The translations under genes were made by a program, and so were the position numbers. A DNA stretch of 34,523 nt from Cellulomonas sp. (GTDB lineage Bacteria > Actinomycetota > Actinomycetes > Actinomycetales > Cellulomonadaceae): contig DAIDJQ010000196.1 of the NCBI GenBank assembly GCA_027451305.1, positions 1-34,523 on the forward strand, read 5' to 3'. Under the pieces are notes generated by a model that was given only the letters and a program-made list of their open reading frames with translations, searched no databases and was not told where the DNA came from. This document shows positions 1 through 8,982 of the stretch, one piece after another; position 1 is the stretch's first letter; every line of letters starts with the position of its first letter.

Positions 1-1281
1 ACCGCGTTCGCGGCCGAGGACGAGGCACTCGCAGACCTGGTGATGACCGACGAGATGCGGGCCAGCGTCTACGCCTTCGGGCTGGTGAGCGGCGCCAAAC
101 GCCCCCAGCAGGCCCCGGACCCCGCGCTGGCCCGCCCGGTCACCCAGGTCGGGGTGGTCGGCGCCGGCCTGATGGCGGCGCAGATCGCGACGATCTTCGC
201 CCACCGGCTCAAGGTCCCCGTCGTGATGCGGGACCTGGACGAGGAGCGTGTGGCGCACGGGCTCGCCGCGGTCCGGTCGTCGGTCGAGCGGATGGTGGCC
301 TCGGGACGGTTGTCGGCCGATGCCGGTGCGCGCGTGGTCGGCTCCGTCACCGGCAGCACCGCGCTGTCCGCGCTCGCCGGGTGCGACCTGGTCATCGAGG
401 CGGTCACCGAGCTGCTGGGCGTCAAGCAACGGGTCTTCGCCGACCTCGAGCAGGTGGTGGCGCCCGGCGCGGTCCTGGCGACCAACACGTCCGCGCTCTC
501 CGTCGGCGCCATGGCCGCGGGGCTCGAGCACCCCGAGCGGGTGGTGGGGCTGCACTTCTTCAACCCGGTGGCCGCCATGCCGCTCGTCGAGGTGGTGCGC
601 GCCGAGCACACGGACGACGCGGCAGCCGCGACGGGGCTGGACGTGGTCGCCCGCCTCGGCAAGACCGCCGTCCTGGTCCGCGACCGTCCCGGCTTCGTCG
701 TCAACCGGCTGCTGGTGCTGCTGCTGGGCGTCGTCGTCGGGGCGATCGAGGACGGCACCCCCGTCGAGGTGGCCGACCACGCGCTCGACGCGCTCGGCCT
801 GCCGATGCCGCCGTTCGAGCTGTTCGACCTCGTCGGACCGGCAGTCGGGCTGCACGTGCTCACCTCGCTGCGGGCGGATCTCGGCGACCGGTTCCCCCGC
901 TCCCCCGGCCTCGAGCGGCTGGTGGCCGACGCCACCCCGGTGGTGCTGCCAGCGCCCGCACCGGGCCTGCCGAGACGCGTGGACCCGGCGATCCAGCAGG
1001 TGTTCGACGCCACCCGCGAGCAGCCACCGCGGGAGGCCCCGCTGGACGGCCCCGGCCTCCTCGACGCCGTGCTCACGGCGCTGACGGTCGAGGTCGGTCA
1101 CCTGCTCGACGAGCACGTGGTCCCCGGCCCCGACCAGGTGGACCTGTGCATGATCCTGGGCGCCGGGTGGCCGTTCCACCTCGGCGGTCTGACGCCGCTG
1201 CTCGACCGCACCGGCAGCAGCGAGCGGGTGCTCGGACATCGGCTGCTGCCCGGAGGCGTGGCCGACGTGGCGCGCGGCTGA
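1..1281 (+). CDS. 3-hydroxyacyl-CoA dehydrogenase part of a FadB/FadJ-type multifunctional enzyme (5' end missing)
   Basis: The frame is open from base 1, and in-frame codons before the GTG/ATG at 40-45 read as protein, so the gene starts outside the window. The visible part has a Rossmann NAD site (GAGLMA), the HFFNP segment with the family's His and downstream Glu (MPLVEVV), and GFVVNRLL opening the C-terminal helical domain. It oxidises 3-hydroxyacyl-CoA with NAD in fatty acid beta-oxidation. The lead-in before the Rossmann fold (ending GAKRPQQAPDPALARPV) resembles the linker after the enoyl-CoA hydratase domain in actinobacterial fusions of about 700 residues, so a bifunctional hydratase/dehydrogenase is likely. 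That is inference, because the hydratase half is not visible. It ends at TGA 1279-1281, convergent with pflB. Confidence 0.9.
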   Translation, partial: TAFAAEDEALADLVMTDEMRASVYAFGLVSGAKRPQQAPDPALARPVTQVGVVGAGLMAAQIATIFAHRLKVPVVMRDLDEERVAHGLAAVRSSVERMVASGRLSADAGARVVGSVTGSTALSALAGCDLVIEAVTELLGVKQRVFADLEQVVAPGAVLATNTSALSVGAMAAGLEHPERVVGLHFFNPVAAMPLVEVVRAEHTDDAAAATGLDVVARLGKTAVLVRDRPGFVVNRLLVLLLGVVVGAIEDGTPVEVADHALDALGLPMPPFELFDLVGPAVGLHVLTSLRADLGDRFPRSPGLERLVADATPVVLPAPAPGLPRRVDPAIQQVFDATREQPPREAPLDGPGLLDAVLTALTVEVGHLLDEHVVPGPDQVDLCMILGAGWPFHLGGLTPLLDRTGSSERVLGHRLLPGGVADVARG

Positions 1282-1340
1282 CGAGCCGCCGCGCGGGCGC
1301 CGCGTGGACCGCCCCTCGGTCCGCAGCGCCCGGCAGACGA

Positions 1341-1390
1341 CCGACGGGCCCGGTGCCGCGGGGGTGACCCCGCCGCACCGGGCCCGTCGG
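1341..1390. terminator. Bidirectional terminator between fadB-type gene and pflB
   Basis: Perfect 16-bp inverted repeat: ccgacgggcccggtgc at 1341-1356 pairs with 1375-1390. Inside it is a second 6-bp stem (1358-1363 with 1368-1373) closed by a GTGA loop, with one mismatch between the stems. It lies between two converging genes and can serve both. There is no T-run, as is usual for GC-rich actinobacteria. Confidence 0.85.
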
Positions 1391-1404
1391 CCGGCGCTAC
1401 GACC

Positions 1405-3672
1405 TCAGGCGGTCGTGTGGAACGTCCGGGACAGCACGTCGAGCTGCTGCTCCTTGGTGAGCTTGACGAAGTTCACCGCGTAGCCGGACACCCGCACCGT
1501 GAGGTTCGGGTACTGCTCCGGGTGCTCGATCGCGTCCTCGAGGGTCTCGCGGGAGAGCACGTTGATGTTCGCGTGGTACAGGCCCTCGCCCATGCCGGCG
1601 TCGAGGATGCCGACGAGGTTGCCGACCTGCTCCTCCTTGTCGCGGCCGAGGCCCGCCGGCGTGATCGTGTTGGTCAGCGAGATGCCGTCCAGCGCGTCGT
1701 TGTAGTCGAGCTTGCCGACCGAGAGCATGGACGCGACCATCCCGTGGGTGTCCATGCCGTTCTCCGGGTTGGCACCCGGGGCGAACGGCGTGCCCTTCTT
1801 GTGACCCGACGGGAACGACCCGGTGGCCTTGCCGTAGACGACGTTGGACGTGATGGTCAGCACGGACTGCGTCGGGACCGCGTCGCGGTACGTCGGCAGC
1901 TTGCGGATCTTGTCCATCACGGTCTTGACGACCAGCTGGGCCAGTGCGTCGGCGCGGTCGTCGTCGTTGCCGTACACCGGGAACTCGCCCTCGGTCACGT
2001 AGTCGACCACCAGGCCGGTCTCGTCACGCACCGGCGTCACCTTCGCGTACTTGATGGCCGAGAGGCTGTCCGCGACGATCGACAGGCCCGCGATGCCGCA
2101 GCCGAGGGTCCGCACGATCTCGTCGTCGTGCAGCGCCATCTCGATCGCCTCGTAGGCGTACTTGTCGTGGCTGTAGTGGATGATGTTCAGCGCCTCGACG
2201 TAGGTCGCGGTGACCCAGTCGAGCACGGCGTCGTACTTCGCCCACACCTCGTCGAAGTCCAGCGGGCCGTCGCCGGCGATCGGCTCGTAGCCGGTGACCA
2301 CCTGCTTGCCGGACATCTCGTCCCGGCCGCCGTTGATCGCGTAGAGCAGCGACTTGGCGGCGTTGACCCGGGCCCCGAAGAACTGCATCTGCTTGCCGAC
2401 CGTCATCGGGGACACGCAGCACGCGATCGCGGCGTCGTCACCCCAGTGGCAACGGATCTGCTCGTCGGACTCGTACTGGATGGCCGAGGTCTCGATCGAG
2501 ATGGCGGCGCAGAAGTCCTTGTAGCCGCCGGGCAGTGCCGGGTCCCAGAAGACCGTGATGTTCGGCTCCGGCGCCGGGCCCAGGTTGCGCAGCGTCTGCA
2601 GCAGGCGGAACGAGGTCTTGGTGACGAGCGACCGGCCGTCCTCACCGAAGCCGCCGTCGGACCAGGTGGCCCAGTACGGGTCGCCGGAGAAGATCTGGTC
2701 GTACTCGATGGTCCGCAGGAACCGCACGATGCGGAGCTTGAGCACCAGCGCGTCGATGATCTCCTGCGCACCGGACTCCGTGAGGGTGCCGGCCGCGATG
2801 TCCCGCTCGAAGTAGACGTCGAAGAACGACGAGAGCCGGCCGATGCTCATGGCCGCGCCGTCCTGGCTCTTCACCGAGGCCAGGTAGCCGAAGTACGTCC
2901 ACTGGACGGCCTCCTGCGCGGTCTGCGCCGGACGGCCGAGGTCGAAGCCGTACTGCTCGCCGAGCCGCTTCAGCTTCTTCAGCGCCTTGACCTGCTCGGA
3001 GTGCTCCTCGCGGTACCGGGCCCAGCTCTCGGAGAACGGCTGGTCGGCGATCGAGTCCTTGTCCTTGAGCTTCGCGGCGATCAGCACGTCGACGCCGTAG
3101 AGCGCGACGCGGCGGTAGTCGCCGATGATCCGGCCGCGGCCGTAGGCGTCCGGCAGGCCCGTGACGATGTGCGAGCTGCGGGCGGCCCGGATGCGCGGGG
3201 TGTAGATGTCGAACACCGCGTCGTTGTGCGTCTTGCGGTACTCGGTGAAGATCCGCTTGACCTCGGCGTCGGGCTCGAGGCCCGCCTCCTTGATCGCGGT
3301 CTCGACCATGCGCCAGCCACCGTTGGGCATCATCGCCCGCTTCAGCGGCACATCGGTCTGCAGGCCGACGACGACGTCGTCGTCCTGGCTGATGTAGCCC
3401 GCCGCGAAGGCGTCGACGTCCGCCGGCGTGTGGGTGTCGACGTCGTAGACGCGCTTGACGCGCTCGACCGACAGGAACTTCTTCTCCAGCGTGTCCCAGA
3501 CACCCAGCGTCTTGGCGGTGGGACCCGCAAGGAACGCTGCATCGCCGTCGTACGGCGTGTAGTTGCGCTGGATGAAGTCCCGGACGTCGATGGTGTCGGT
3601 CCAGGGGCCCGGCACGAAGCCGGCCCACTCAGCGGGTGTGGTGGTCGAGACCGGTGTCGCGGTAGTCGACAT
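1405..3672 (-). CDS. pflB: Pyruvate formate-lyase (formate C-acetyltransferase), catalytically complete copy
   Basis: Glycyl radical enzyme that converts pyruvate and CoA to acetyl-CoA and formate during anaerobic growth. The protein has 755 residues, close to the 760 of E. coli PflB. It keeps the adjacent catalytic cysteines (IACCVSPM, Cys418-Cys419) and the radical loop RVSGYAVNF with Gly730. The arginine-rich substrate segment [12 protein letters not shown] and FFGARVN are also present. The start is the ATG at 3672, preceded by AAGGAGG with good spacing; an earlier in-frame start at 3705 would add 11 residues but lies upstream of this site. It is third in a same-strand PFL paralogue-pflA-pflB series, 134 bp after pflA, with its own -10 box and a DosR-like site, so it can be transcribed separately. 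Confidence 0.97.
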   Translation of the reverse strand: MSTTATPVSTTTPAEWAGFVPGPWTDTIDVRDFIQRNYTPYDGDAAFLAGPTAKTLGVWDTLEKKFLSVERVKRVYDVDTHTPADVDAFAAGYISQDDDVVVGLQTDVPLKRAMMPNGGWRMVETAIKEAGLEPDAEVKRIFTEYRKTHNDAVFDIYTPRIRAARSSHIVTGLPDAYGRGRIIGDYRRVALYGVDVLIAAKLKDKDSIADQPFSESWARYREEHSEQVKALKKLKRLGEQYGFDLGRPAQTAQEAVQWTYFGYLASVKSQDGAAMSIGRLSSFFDVYFERDIAAGTLTESGAQEIIDALVLKLRIVRFLRTIEYDQIFSGDPYWATWSDGGFGEDGRSLVTKTSFRLLQTLRNLGPAPEPNITVFWDPALPGGYKDFCAAISIETSAIQYESDEQIRCHWGDDAAIACCVSPMTVGKQMQFFGARVNAAKSLLYAINGGRDEMSGKQVVTGYEPIAGDGPLDFDEVWAKYDAVLDWVTATYVEALNIIHYSHDKYAYEAIEMALHDDEIVRTLGCGIAGLSIVADSLSAIKYAKVTPVRDETGLVVDYVTEGEFPVYGNDDDRADALAQLVVKTVMDKIRKLPTYRDAVPTQSVLTITSNVVYGKATGSFPSGHKKGTPFAPGANPENGMDTHGMVASMLSVGKLDYNDALDGISLTNTITPAGLGRDKEEQVGNLVGILDAGMGEGLYHANINVLSRETLEDAIEHPEQYPNLTVRVSGYAVNFVKLTKEQQLDVLSRTFHTTA

Positions 3673-3703
3673 TGGACGCCTTCCTCCTTGGGGGGTCGTT
3701 GTC

Positions 3704-3709
3704 ACACTA
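3704..3709 (-). promoter_or_regulatory. Predicted -10 box of pflB
   Basis: Minus strand reads TAGTGT, matching the actinobacterial TANNNT -10. Transcription would start near 3697, giving a leader of about 25 nt that contains the AAGGAGG ribosome site. The -35 region (about 3727-3732) is poor, as expected for an activator-dependent promoter. No experimental support. Confidence 0.5.
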
Positions 3710-3715
3710 GGCGCG

Positions 3716-3752
3716 AAGTCATGGGACGACTCGGGTCATAAGTCCTGGGATG
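3716..3752. repeat. Two 13-mer direct repeats upstream of pflB
   Basis: aagtcatgggacg at 3716-3728 and aagtcctgggatg at 3740-3752 agree at 11 of 13 bases with a 24-bp period. They flank and partly overlap the DosR-like box, so they may be protein-binding half-sites. Confidence 0.5.
3733..3746. promoter_or_regulatory. DosR/DevR-like box upstream of pflB
   Basis: GGGTC-ATAA-GTCCT is an imperfect palindrome. Over 20 bases (3730-3749) it matches the recalled mycobacterial DosR consensus TTSGGGACTWWAGTCCCSAA at about 14 positions. Its centre is 30.5 bp upstream of the -10 box, which puts it near -42.5, next to the -35 region as for a class II activator. The site upstream of the PFL paralogue has the same offset. 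Confidence 0.45.
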
Positions 3753-3769
3753 AGTTTCGCCCGAGGTCA

Positions 3770-3784
3770 GAGGCCTGTGGCCTC
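3770..3784 (-). terminator. Weak hairpin in the pflA-pflB gap
   Basis: GAGGCC-TGT-GGCCTC forms a 6-bp stem about 22 bp beyond the pflA stop. An alternative stem pairs 3761-3766 with 3781-3786. It could reduce read-through from the pflA transcript into pflB, but it is short. Confidence 0.35.
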
Positions 3785-3806
3785 GGTCACAGCGCTATGG
3801 CGCCGG

Positions 3807-4724
3807 TCACATCACCGCGAGGCCGCGGGCGCGGAACTGGTCACGCACCCGCTCGACGAGCTCGGGGGACGGCGCACGGGTGCCCTCGAGCTCGTAGCGC
3901 ATGCCGAGCTCGGCCCACTTGTCGCGGCCCATCTGGTGGAACGGCAGCACCTCGACGCGCTCGACCGTCGACAGGGCCTGCACGTGGTCGGCGACCTTCT
4001 CGACGTTCTCCACCGAGTCCGTCAGCCCGGGCACGAGCACGAAGCGCACCCAGATCGCGGTACCGCGTGCGGCCAGCCGGCGGCCGAACTCCAGGGTCGG
4101 CGCGAGCTCACGGCCCGTCACGCGCTGGTACGTCTCCTCGTCGCCTGACTTGATGTCCAGGAGCACGAGGTCGAGGTCGTCGATCATCTCGTCGGTGCAG
4201 GCGCGACCGAGGTAGCCCGAGGTGTCGATGGTCGTGTGGATCCCCATCGCCTTGGCGCCGCGCAGCAGCCGCCGCACGAAGGCCGGCTGCATCAGGGGCT
4301 CGCCGCCGGAGATCGTCAGGCCACCCCCGGTGGCGCTGAACACCCGCCGGTACCGGCCGATGCGCCGAAGCAGCTCGTCGGCCCCGACGTCCGTGCCGCG
4401 GCGCATCTCCATCGTGTCGGGGTTGTGGCAGTACAGGCACCGCAGCGGGCAGCCGGACAGGAACACCGTCATGCGGGTCCCCGGGCCGTCGACGGCCGTC
4501 ACCAGCTCCCAGGAGTGCACCGAGCCGAGCTCGCCGGCGCGGACCCGTGCGAGCCGGTCCGCGCGCTCGTGGTCCTGCGTCGCGAGACCCGACGTGCCGG
4601 CGCCGTGCGTCCGGACGTTCGAGCCCCCGACCAGCGGAAGCCCGAGGTCGACGACGGGTGCCCCCGCGCGTTCGGCCACGAGCGTGCCGGTGCCGCCCGA
4701 GTTGGTGCCCACCTCGCCGCTCAT
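3807..4724 (-). CDS. pflA: Pyruvate formate-lyase activating enzyme (radical SAM)
   Basis: Uses S-adenosylmethionine and a [4Fe-4S] cluster to abstract hydrogen from the glycine of PFL and create its glycyl radical. The cluster motif [12 protein letters not shown] gives Cys92, Cys96 and Cys99. The SAM-binding GGEP motif follows ([12 protein letters not shown]), as does the DLVLLDIKS strand typical of PflA. The protein has 305 residues, against about 246 for E. coli PflA; the extra is a Gly/Ala/Thr-rich N-terminus of roughly 70 residues with no recognised domain. The ATG at 4724 overlaps the stop of the upstream PFL paralogue (ATGA), so the two are translationally coupled. Later in-frame starts could shorten the extension, but the overlap supports this one. 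Confidence 0.95.
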   Translation of the reverse strand: MSGEVGTNSGGTGTLVAERAGAPVVDLGLPLVGGSNVRTHGAGTSGLATQDHERADRLARVRAGELGSVHSWELVTAVDGPGTRMTVFLSGCPLRCLYCHNPDTMEMRRGTDVGADELLRRIGRYRRVFSATGGGLTISGGEPLMQPAFVRRLLRGAKAMGIHTTIDTSGYLGRACTDEMIDDLDLVLLDIKSGDEETYQRVTGRELAPTLEFGRRLAARGTAIWVRFVLVPGLTDSVENVEKVADHVQALSTVERVEVLPFHQMGRDKWAELGMRYELEGTRAPSPELVERVRDQFRARGLAVM

Positions 4725-6988
4725 ACGGCACCGTGGAACGTGCGGGCCAGCACGTCGAGCTGCTGCTCGCGCGCGAGTCGCACGAAGTTCACGGCGTACC
4801 CCGAGACCCGGACGGTGAGGTTGGGATAGCACTCCGGGTGCTCCATCGCGTCCTCGAGCGTGGTCCGGTCGAGCACGTTCACGTTCAGGTGGTAGCCCGT
4901 GGACAGCGTGTACGCGTCCAGCAGGCCGACGAGGTTGGCGACCTGCTCGGCACGCGTCCGGCCCAGGCCGGAGGGCAGCACCGTGCTGGTCAGCGAGATG
5001 CCGTCCTGCGCCTCGGAGTACGGCAGCTTGGCCACCGACAGCGCGGAGGCGAGCATGCCGTGGGTGTCCCGGCCGTTCATCGGGTTCGCGCCCGGGGCGA
5101 ACGGTTCGCCGTACCGCCGGCCGTCCGGGGTGGAACCGGTGGCCCTGCCGTACACGACGTTCGAGGTGATCGTCAGGACCGACTGCGTGTGCAGGGCGTT
5201 GCGGTACGTCGGCAGCGCGCGCAGCTTCGCCATGAAGGTGCGCACCACCCAGACGGCGATGTCGTCCACCCGGTCGTCGTCGTTGCCGAACGTCGGGTAC
5301 TCGCCCGTCACCGAGTACTCGGTGACCAGGCCGTCCGTGGTGCGCAGGGCCCGCACGGTCGCGTGCTTGATCGCGGACAGCGAGTCGGCGACGACGGACA
5401 GGCCGGCGATGCCGCACGCCAGGGTGCGCAGCACCGAGCGGTCGTGCAGGGCCATCTCCAGGCGCTCGTAGGAGTACTTGTCGTGCATGTAGTGCACGCA
5501 GTTCAGCGCGTCGACGTACGTCGCGGCCAGCCAGTCGAGCGTGCGGTCGAACTTGGCCAGCACGTCGTCGTAGTCCAGCACCTCGCTGTCCACCGGGGCG
5601 GCGACCGGCCCGACCTGCCGACCGGTCATCTCGTCACGGCCGCCGTTGATCGCGTACAGCAGGGCCTTGGCCAGGTTCACCCGGGCGCCGAAGAACTGCA
5701 TCTGCTTGCCGACGCGCATCGGGGACACGCTGCCCGCGATGGCCGCGTCGTCGCCCCAGGAGGACCGGATGAGCTCGTCGGACTCGTACTGCAGGGCCGA
5801 CGTGTCGAGGGTGAGCTCGGCGCAGAACCGCTTGAAAGCCTCCGGGAGACGCTCGCTCCACAGCACCGTCAGGTTCGGCTCGGGCGCGGGGCCGAGGTTG
5901 CGCAGCGTCTGCAGGTAGCGGAACGACGTGCGCGTGACCAGGGGCCGGCCGTCCTCGCCGAGACCGCCGATCGTCTCGGTGACCCAGGTGGGGTCGCCGG
6001 CGAACAGGGCGTCGTGCTCGGGGGTCCGCAGGAAGCGCACGATCCGCAGCTTGATGACGAGGTCGTCGATCAGCTCCTGCGCCCGCTCCTCGTCGATCAC
6101 ACCGGCGTCGAGGTCGCGCTGGAGGTACACGTCGAGGAAGGTCGAGGTGCGACCCAGCGACATCGCCGCGCCGTTCTGCTCCTTGACCGCGCCGAGGTAG
6201 GCGAGGTACAGCCACTGCACGGCCTCGTGAGCCGTGGCCGCGGGCCGCGTGATGTCGACGCCGTAGGACGACGCCATGTGCGCGAGCTCGGCCAGGGCCC
6301 GGATCTGCTCGGCGAGCTCCTCGCGGTCGCGGATCACGTCCTCGGTGGACCGCTCCATGTCCAGCGACGCCTTCTCCAGGCGCTTCGCCTCGATCAGCGC
6401 GTCGACGCCGTACAGCGCCACGCGGCGGTAGTCGCCGATGATCCGGCCGCGGCCGTACCCGTCCGGCAGGCCGGTGATCAGGTGGCTCGACCTGGCGGCC
6501 CGCACCGCCGGCGGGTAGACGTCGAAGACGCCGTCGTTGTGGGTCTTGCGGTACTTGGTGAAGATGTCGACGATCTCCTGCGGCGCCCGGTAGCCGTAGG
6601 CGTCCAGCGACTGCTGGACCGTCCGCCAGCCACTGTTCGGCATGATGGCGCGCTTCAGGGGCGCGTCGGTCTGCAGACCGACGACGAGCTCGCGCGAGCG
6701 GTCGATGTAGCCCGGCGCGTGCGACGTGATGGTCGACGGCGTGGCGGGGTCGACGTCGTAGACGCCCCGCTCGCGCTCGACCGCGAGCGGCTCGGCGAGC
6801 CGGCCCCAGACCGCCAGGGTCCGCTCCGTGGGCCCTGCGAGGAACGCGCCGTCGCCGGAGTAGGGGGTGCAGTTGCGCTGGATGAAGTCCCGCACGTCGA
6901 CCCGGTCCGACCACGGGCCGGGCACGAAGCCCTCCCACGCCCGCGGCAGCGCGGCATCGCGGCGGAGGGAGGCGGCGGTCAGAGGCAT
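4721..6988 (-). CDS. Pyruvate formate-lyase paralogue lacking both catalytic cysteines
   Basis: Full-length 755-residue PFL homologue, the same length as the downstream pflB and alignable to it throughout. It keeps the glycyl radical loop RVSGYAVNF (Gly730), [22 protein letters not shown] and FFGARVN. The catalytic pair is Gly419-Ser420 (AIAGSVSPM), encoded by GGC AGC at 5734-5729 where pflB has TGC TGC. All characterised glycyl radical enzymes known to me pass the radical to a cysteine here, so normal lyase activity is not expected. Start: ATG 6988 with GGAG six bases upstream. It leads an operon with pflA (ATGA overlap) and has its own promoter and DosR-like box. It could be a pseudoenzyme partner or regulator of PflB, an activase sink, or an enzyme of new chemistry. 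The family call is certain; the function is unknown. Confidence 0.93.
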   Translation of the reverse strand: MPLTAASLRRDAALPRAWEGFVPGPWSDRVDVRDFIQRNCTPYSGDGAFLAGPTERTLAVWGRLAEPLAVERERGVYDVDPATPSTITSHAPGYIDRSRELVVGLQTDAPLKRAIMPNSGWRTVQQSLDAYGYRAPQEIVDIFTKYRKTHNDGVFDVYPPAVRAARSSHLITGLPDGYGRGRIIGDYRRVALYGVDALIEAKRLEKASLDMERSTEDVIRDREELAEQIRALAELAHMASSYGVDITRPAATAHEAVQWLYLAYLGAVKEQNGAAMSLGRTSTFLDVYLQRDLDAGVIDEERAQELIDDLVIKLRIVRFLRTPEHDALFAGDPTWVTETIGGLGEDGRPLVTRTSFRYLQTLRNLGPAPEPNLTVLWSERLPEAFKRFCAELTLDTSALQYESDELIRSSWGDDAAIAGSVSPMRVGKQMQFFGARVNLAKALLYAINGGRDEMTGRQVGPVAAPVDSEVLDYDDVLAKFDRTLDWLAATYVDALNCVHYMHDKYSYERLEMALHDRSVLRTLACGIAGLSVVADSLSAIKHATVRALRTTDGLVTEYSVTGEYPTFGNDDDRVDDIAVWVVRTFMAKLRALPTYRNALHTQSVLTITSNVVYGRATGSTPDGRRYGEPFAPGANPMNGRDTHGMLASALSVAKLPYSEAQDGISLTSTVLPSGLGRTRAEQVANLVGLLDAYTLSTGYHLNVNVLDRTTLEDAMEHPECYPNLTVRVSGYAVNFVRLAREQQLDVLARTFHGAV

Positions 6989-7009
6989 CCAGAGCTCCAG
7001 GGGCTAGGT

Positions 7010-7027
7010 CTAGAACGACGCTAGAAC
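7010..7027. repeat. CTAGAAC direct repeat over the paralogue's transcription start
   Basis: ctagaac occurs at 7010-7016 and 7021-7027, an 11-bp period (one helical turn). A third CTAG lies at 7004-7007. The copies cover the predicted -10 and start site. CTAG is expected to be scarce in DNA of this composition. Confidence 0.5.
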
Positions 7028-7046
7028 CCAATTCATAGGATGTCTC
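7018..7046 (-). promoter_or_regulatory. Predicted promoter of the PFL paralogue-pflA operon
   Basis: Minus strand has GAGACA (7046-7041), a 17-bp spacer, then TAGCGT (7023-7018). This is four of six to TTGACA and a full TANNNT match. Transcription would start near 7011, about 22 nt before the ATG. It lies in the 95-bp gap after dxs. Confidence 0.6.
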
Positions 7047-7060
7047 GGGACGTTCGTCCC
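7047..7060. promoter_or_regulatory. DosR/DevR-like box upstream of the PFL paralogue
   Basis: GGGAC-GTTC-GTCCC is a perfect palindrome in its arms with the same 4-base spacing as mycobacterial DosR boxes. It matches the recalled 20-base consensus at about 15 positions (7044-7063). It abuts the predicted -35, and its centre is 30.5 bp from the -10 box, the same offset as at pflB. Only a two-base loop would remain if GGGACG pairs with CGTCCC, so a terminator is less likely. Confidence 0.5.
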
Positions 7061-7083
7061 CCCGTCGGCGCGCCCGGGACGCG

Positions 7084-8973
7084 TCAGTCGGACCCGCCGA
7101 GCGCCGCCAGCACGTCCGCCGCGACGTCCGGCGCCCCGAGCCGGAGCTGGTCCACCAGCTGCTCCCGGGTCGCATGGCCGAGGAACGTCCGGGGCACGCC
7201 GAACGACTGCACGGGGCCGTGGAGCCCCTGCTCGGAGCAGCGTTGCGCCAGCAGGGAGCCGACCCCGCCGTCCACCAGACCGTCCTCGAGCGTGACCACG
7301 TGGTCGTGCTCGGCCACCAGCTTGACGAGGGTGGCGGGGACGGGAACCGGCCACAGCGGGTCGACCACGGTCACGGCCAGCCCGTGCGCCGCGAGCAGGT
7401 CGCCGACGGCCAGCGCGGTCGGCACCAGCGCGCCGACGCCCACCACGAGCACCCACCGCGCGGCCGCATCGCCCTGGCCGGGGTGGCGTGCCAGCACGTC
7501 GACCCCGTCGAGGTGCTCCAGCGCGGGCATCGGGTCCGGCAGTGCGCCCTTGGGGTAGCGCACCACGGTCGGGGCGTCGTCCACGTCGACGGCCGTGCGC
7601 AGCGCGCTGCGCAGGGTCCCCTCGTCGCGCGGGGCCGCCAGTCGCAGACCGGGCACCAGGGACAGCAGCGACAGGTCCCACATGCCGTTGTGGCTCGCTC
7701 CGTCGTCACCGGTGATGCCGGCGCGGTCCAGCACGAAGGTGACACCCGCCCGGTGCAGGGCGACGTCCATCAGCACCTGGTCGAAGGCTCGGTTGAGGAA
7801 CGTCGCGTACACGGCGACCACCGGGTGCAGGCCCGCGAAGGCCATGCCCGCGGCCGAGGTGGCGGCGTGCTGCTCGGCGATGCCGACGTCGAACACCCGC
7901 TCCGGGAACTCCGCCGCGAACGGCGCGAGCCCCACGGGCTGCAGCATGGCGGCGGTCACCGCCACCACGTCCCGCCGTCGACGACCGATCCGCACGATCT
8001 CGTCCGCGAACACGCTGGTCCAGCCGAACCTGGACGGCGCGAGCGGGAGCCCCGTCTCGGGATGGATCTGGCCGACTGCGTGGAACCGGTCGGCGACGTC
8101 CTGCTCGGCCGGCTGGTAGCCGCGGCCCTTCTCGGTGATGACGTGCACGATGACGGGCCCGCCGTACGCCCGGGCGCGGCGCAGGGCCCGCTCCACCTCG
8201 CGCTCGTCGTGCCCGTCGACCGGGCCGATGTACTTCAGGCCGAGGTCCTCGAACATCCCCTGCGGCGCCACCACGTCCTTCAGGCCCTTCTTCAGGCCGT
8301 GCAGCGCGTCGTAGGCCAGCCGTCCGGGCGGACCGGACCGGCGCAGGGTGGCCTTGCCCCAGTTCAGCACGCTCTCGTAGCCCTGCGTGGTGCGGAGCGT
8401 GTCGAGGTGCCGTGCGAGACCGCCGATCGTCGGCGCGTAGCTGCGTCCGTTGTCGTTCACGACGATGACGAGCCGCCGGTCCGCGCCGGCCGCGATGTTG
8501 TTCAGCGCCTCCCACGACATCCCACCCGTGAGCGCGCCGTCGCCGACGACCGCGACGACGTGGCGGTCCGGCTCGCCGCGCAGCTCGTACGCCTTGGCGA
8601 TGCCGTCCGCCCAGCTCAGCGCCGTCGACGCGTGCGAGTTCTCCACCACGTCGTGCTCGGACTCGGTGCGGCTGGGGTAGCCGGACAGCCCTCCGCGGCG
8701 ACGCAGCTGGGAGAAGTCGGAGCGGCCGGTCAACAGCTTGTGCACGTACGCCTGGTGGCCGGTGTCGAAGACCAGGGTGTCGTGCGGGGACCGGAACACG
8801 CGGTGCAGGGCGATCGTCAGCTCGACGACACCGAGGTTGGGGCCGAGGTGACCACCGGTGCGGGAGACGGACTCGACGAGGAAACGACGGATCTCGCCGG
8901 CCAGCTCGTCGACCTCGCGCGGGGTCAGCCGCCGCAGGTCGGCCGGGGACGAGATGTGCTCGAGGAGTCCCAC
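7084..8973 (-). CDS. dxs: 1-deoxy-D-xylulose-5-phosphate synthase
   Basis: First enzyme of the MEP isoprenoid pathway: condenses pyruvate and glyceraldehyde 3-phosphate using thiamine diphosphate. At 629 residues it has the usual length. The thiamine-binding GDGALTGG begins near residue 144 and continues to the NN of [14 protein letters not shown], the GPVDGHD segment and DVGIAEQHA (transketolase-type catalytic Glu region) are all present. Start is GTG 8973 with GGGAG six bases upstream; a 12-bp inverted repeat ends against this ribosome site. The gene follows a GT4 glycosyltransferase on the same strand after 72 bp and precedes the PFL operon, whose promoter lies in the gap after it. Pyruvate use is the only evident metabolic link with PFL. 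Confidence 0.97.
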   Translation of the reverse strand: MGLLEHISSPADLRRLTPREVDELAGEIRRFLVESVSRTGGHLGPNLGVVELTIALHRVFRSPHDTLVFDTGHQAYVHKLLTGRSDFSQLRRRGGLSGYPSRTESEHDVVENSHASTALSWADGIAKAYELRGEPDRHVVAVVGDGALTGGMSWEALNNIAAGADRRLVIVVNDNGRSYAPTIGGLARHLDTLRTTQGYESVLNWGKATLRRSGPPGRLAYDALHGLKKGLKDVVAPQGMFEDLGLKYIGPVDGHDEREVERALRRARAYGGPVIVHVITEKGRGYQPAEQDVADRFHAVGQIHPETGLPLAPSRFGWTSVFADEIVRIGRRRRDVVAVTAAMLQPVGLAPFAAEFPERVFDVGIAEQHAATSAAGMAFAGLHPVVAVYATFLNRAFDQVLMDVALHRAGVTFVLDRAGITGDDGASHNGMWDLSLLSLVPGLRLAAPRDEGTLRSALRTAVDVDDAPTVVRYPKGALPDPMPALEHLDGVDVLARHPGQGDAAARWVLVVGVGALVPTALAVGDLLAAHGLAVTVVDPLWPVPVPATLVKLVAEHDHVVTLEDGLVDGGVGSLLAQRCSEQGLHGPVQSFGVPRTFLGHATREQLVDQLRLGAPDVAADVLAALGGSD

Positions 8974-8982
8974 GCTCCGCTC

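Noticed and set aside
3673..3705. Upstream start for pflB adding 11 residues
   Set aside because: The AAGGAGG ribosome site lies inside this extension, immediately before ATG 3672.
5729..5734. Sequencing error as explanation for the missing PFL cysteines
   Set aside because: Two separate single-base differences in adjacent codons would be needed, the frame is intact, and surrounding residues differ from pflB as in a true paralogue. It cannot be fully excluded without reads.
4547..7024. 825-codon open frame on the plus strand opposite the Cys-less PFL and pflA
   Set aside because: Shadow of GC-rich coding on the other strand: Val/Arg/His/Asp-rich with no domain, while the minus strand holds unmistakable enzymes.
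7047..7060. GGGACG/CGTCCC as the dxs terminator
   Set aside because: Only two bases would remain for the loop, and the site sits at the exact activator position of the next promoter, so an operator fits better.
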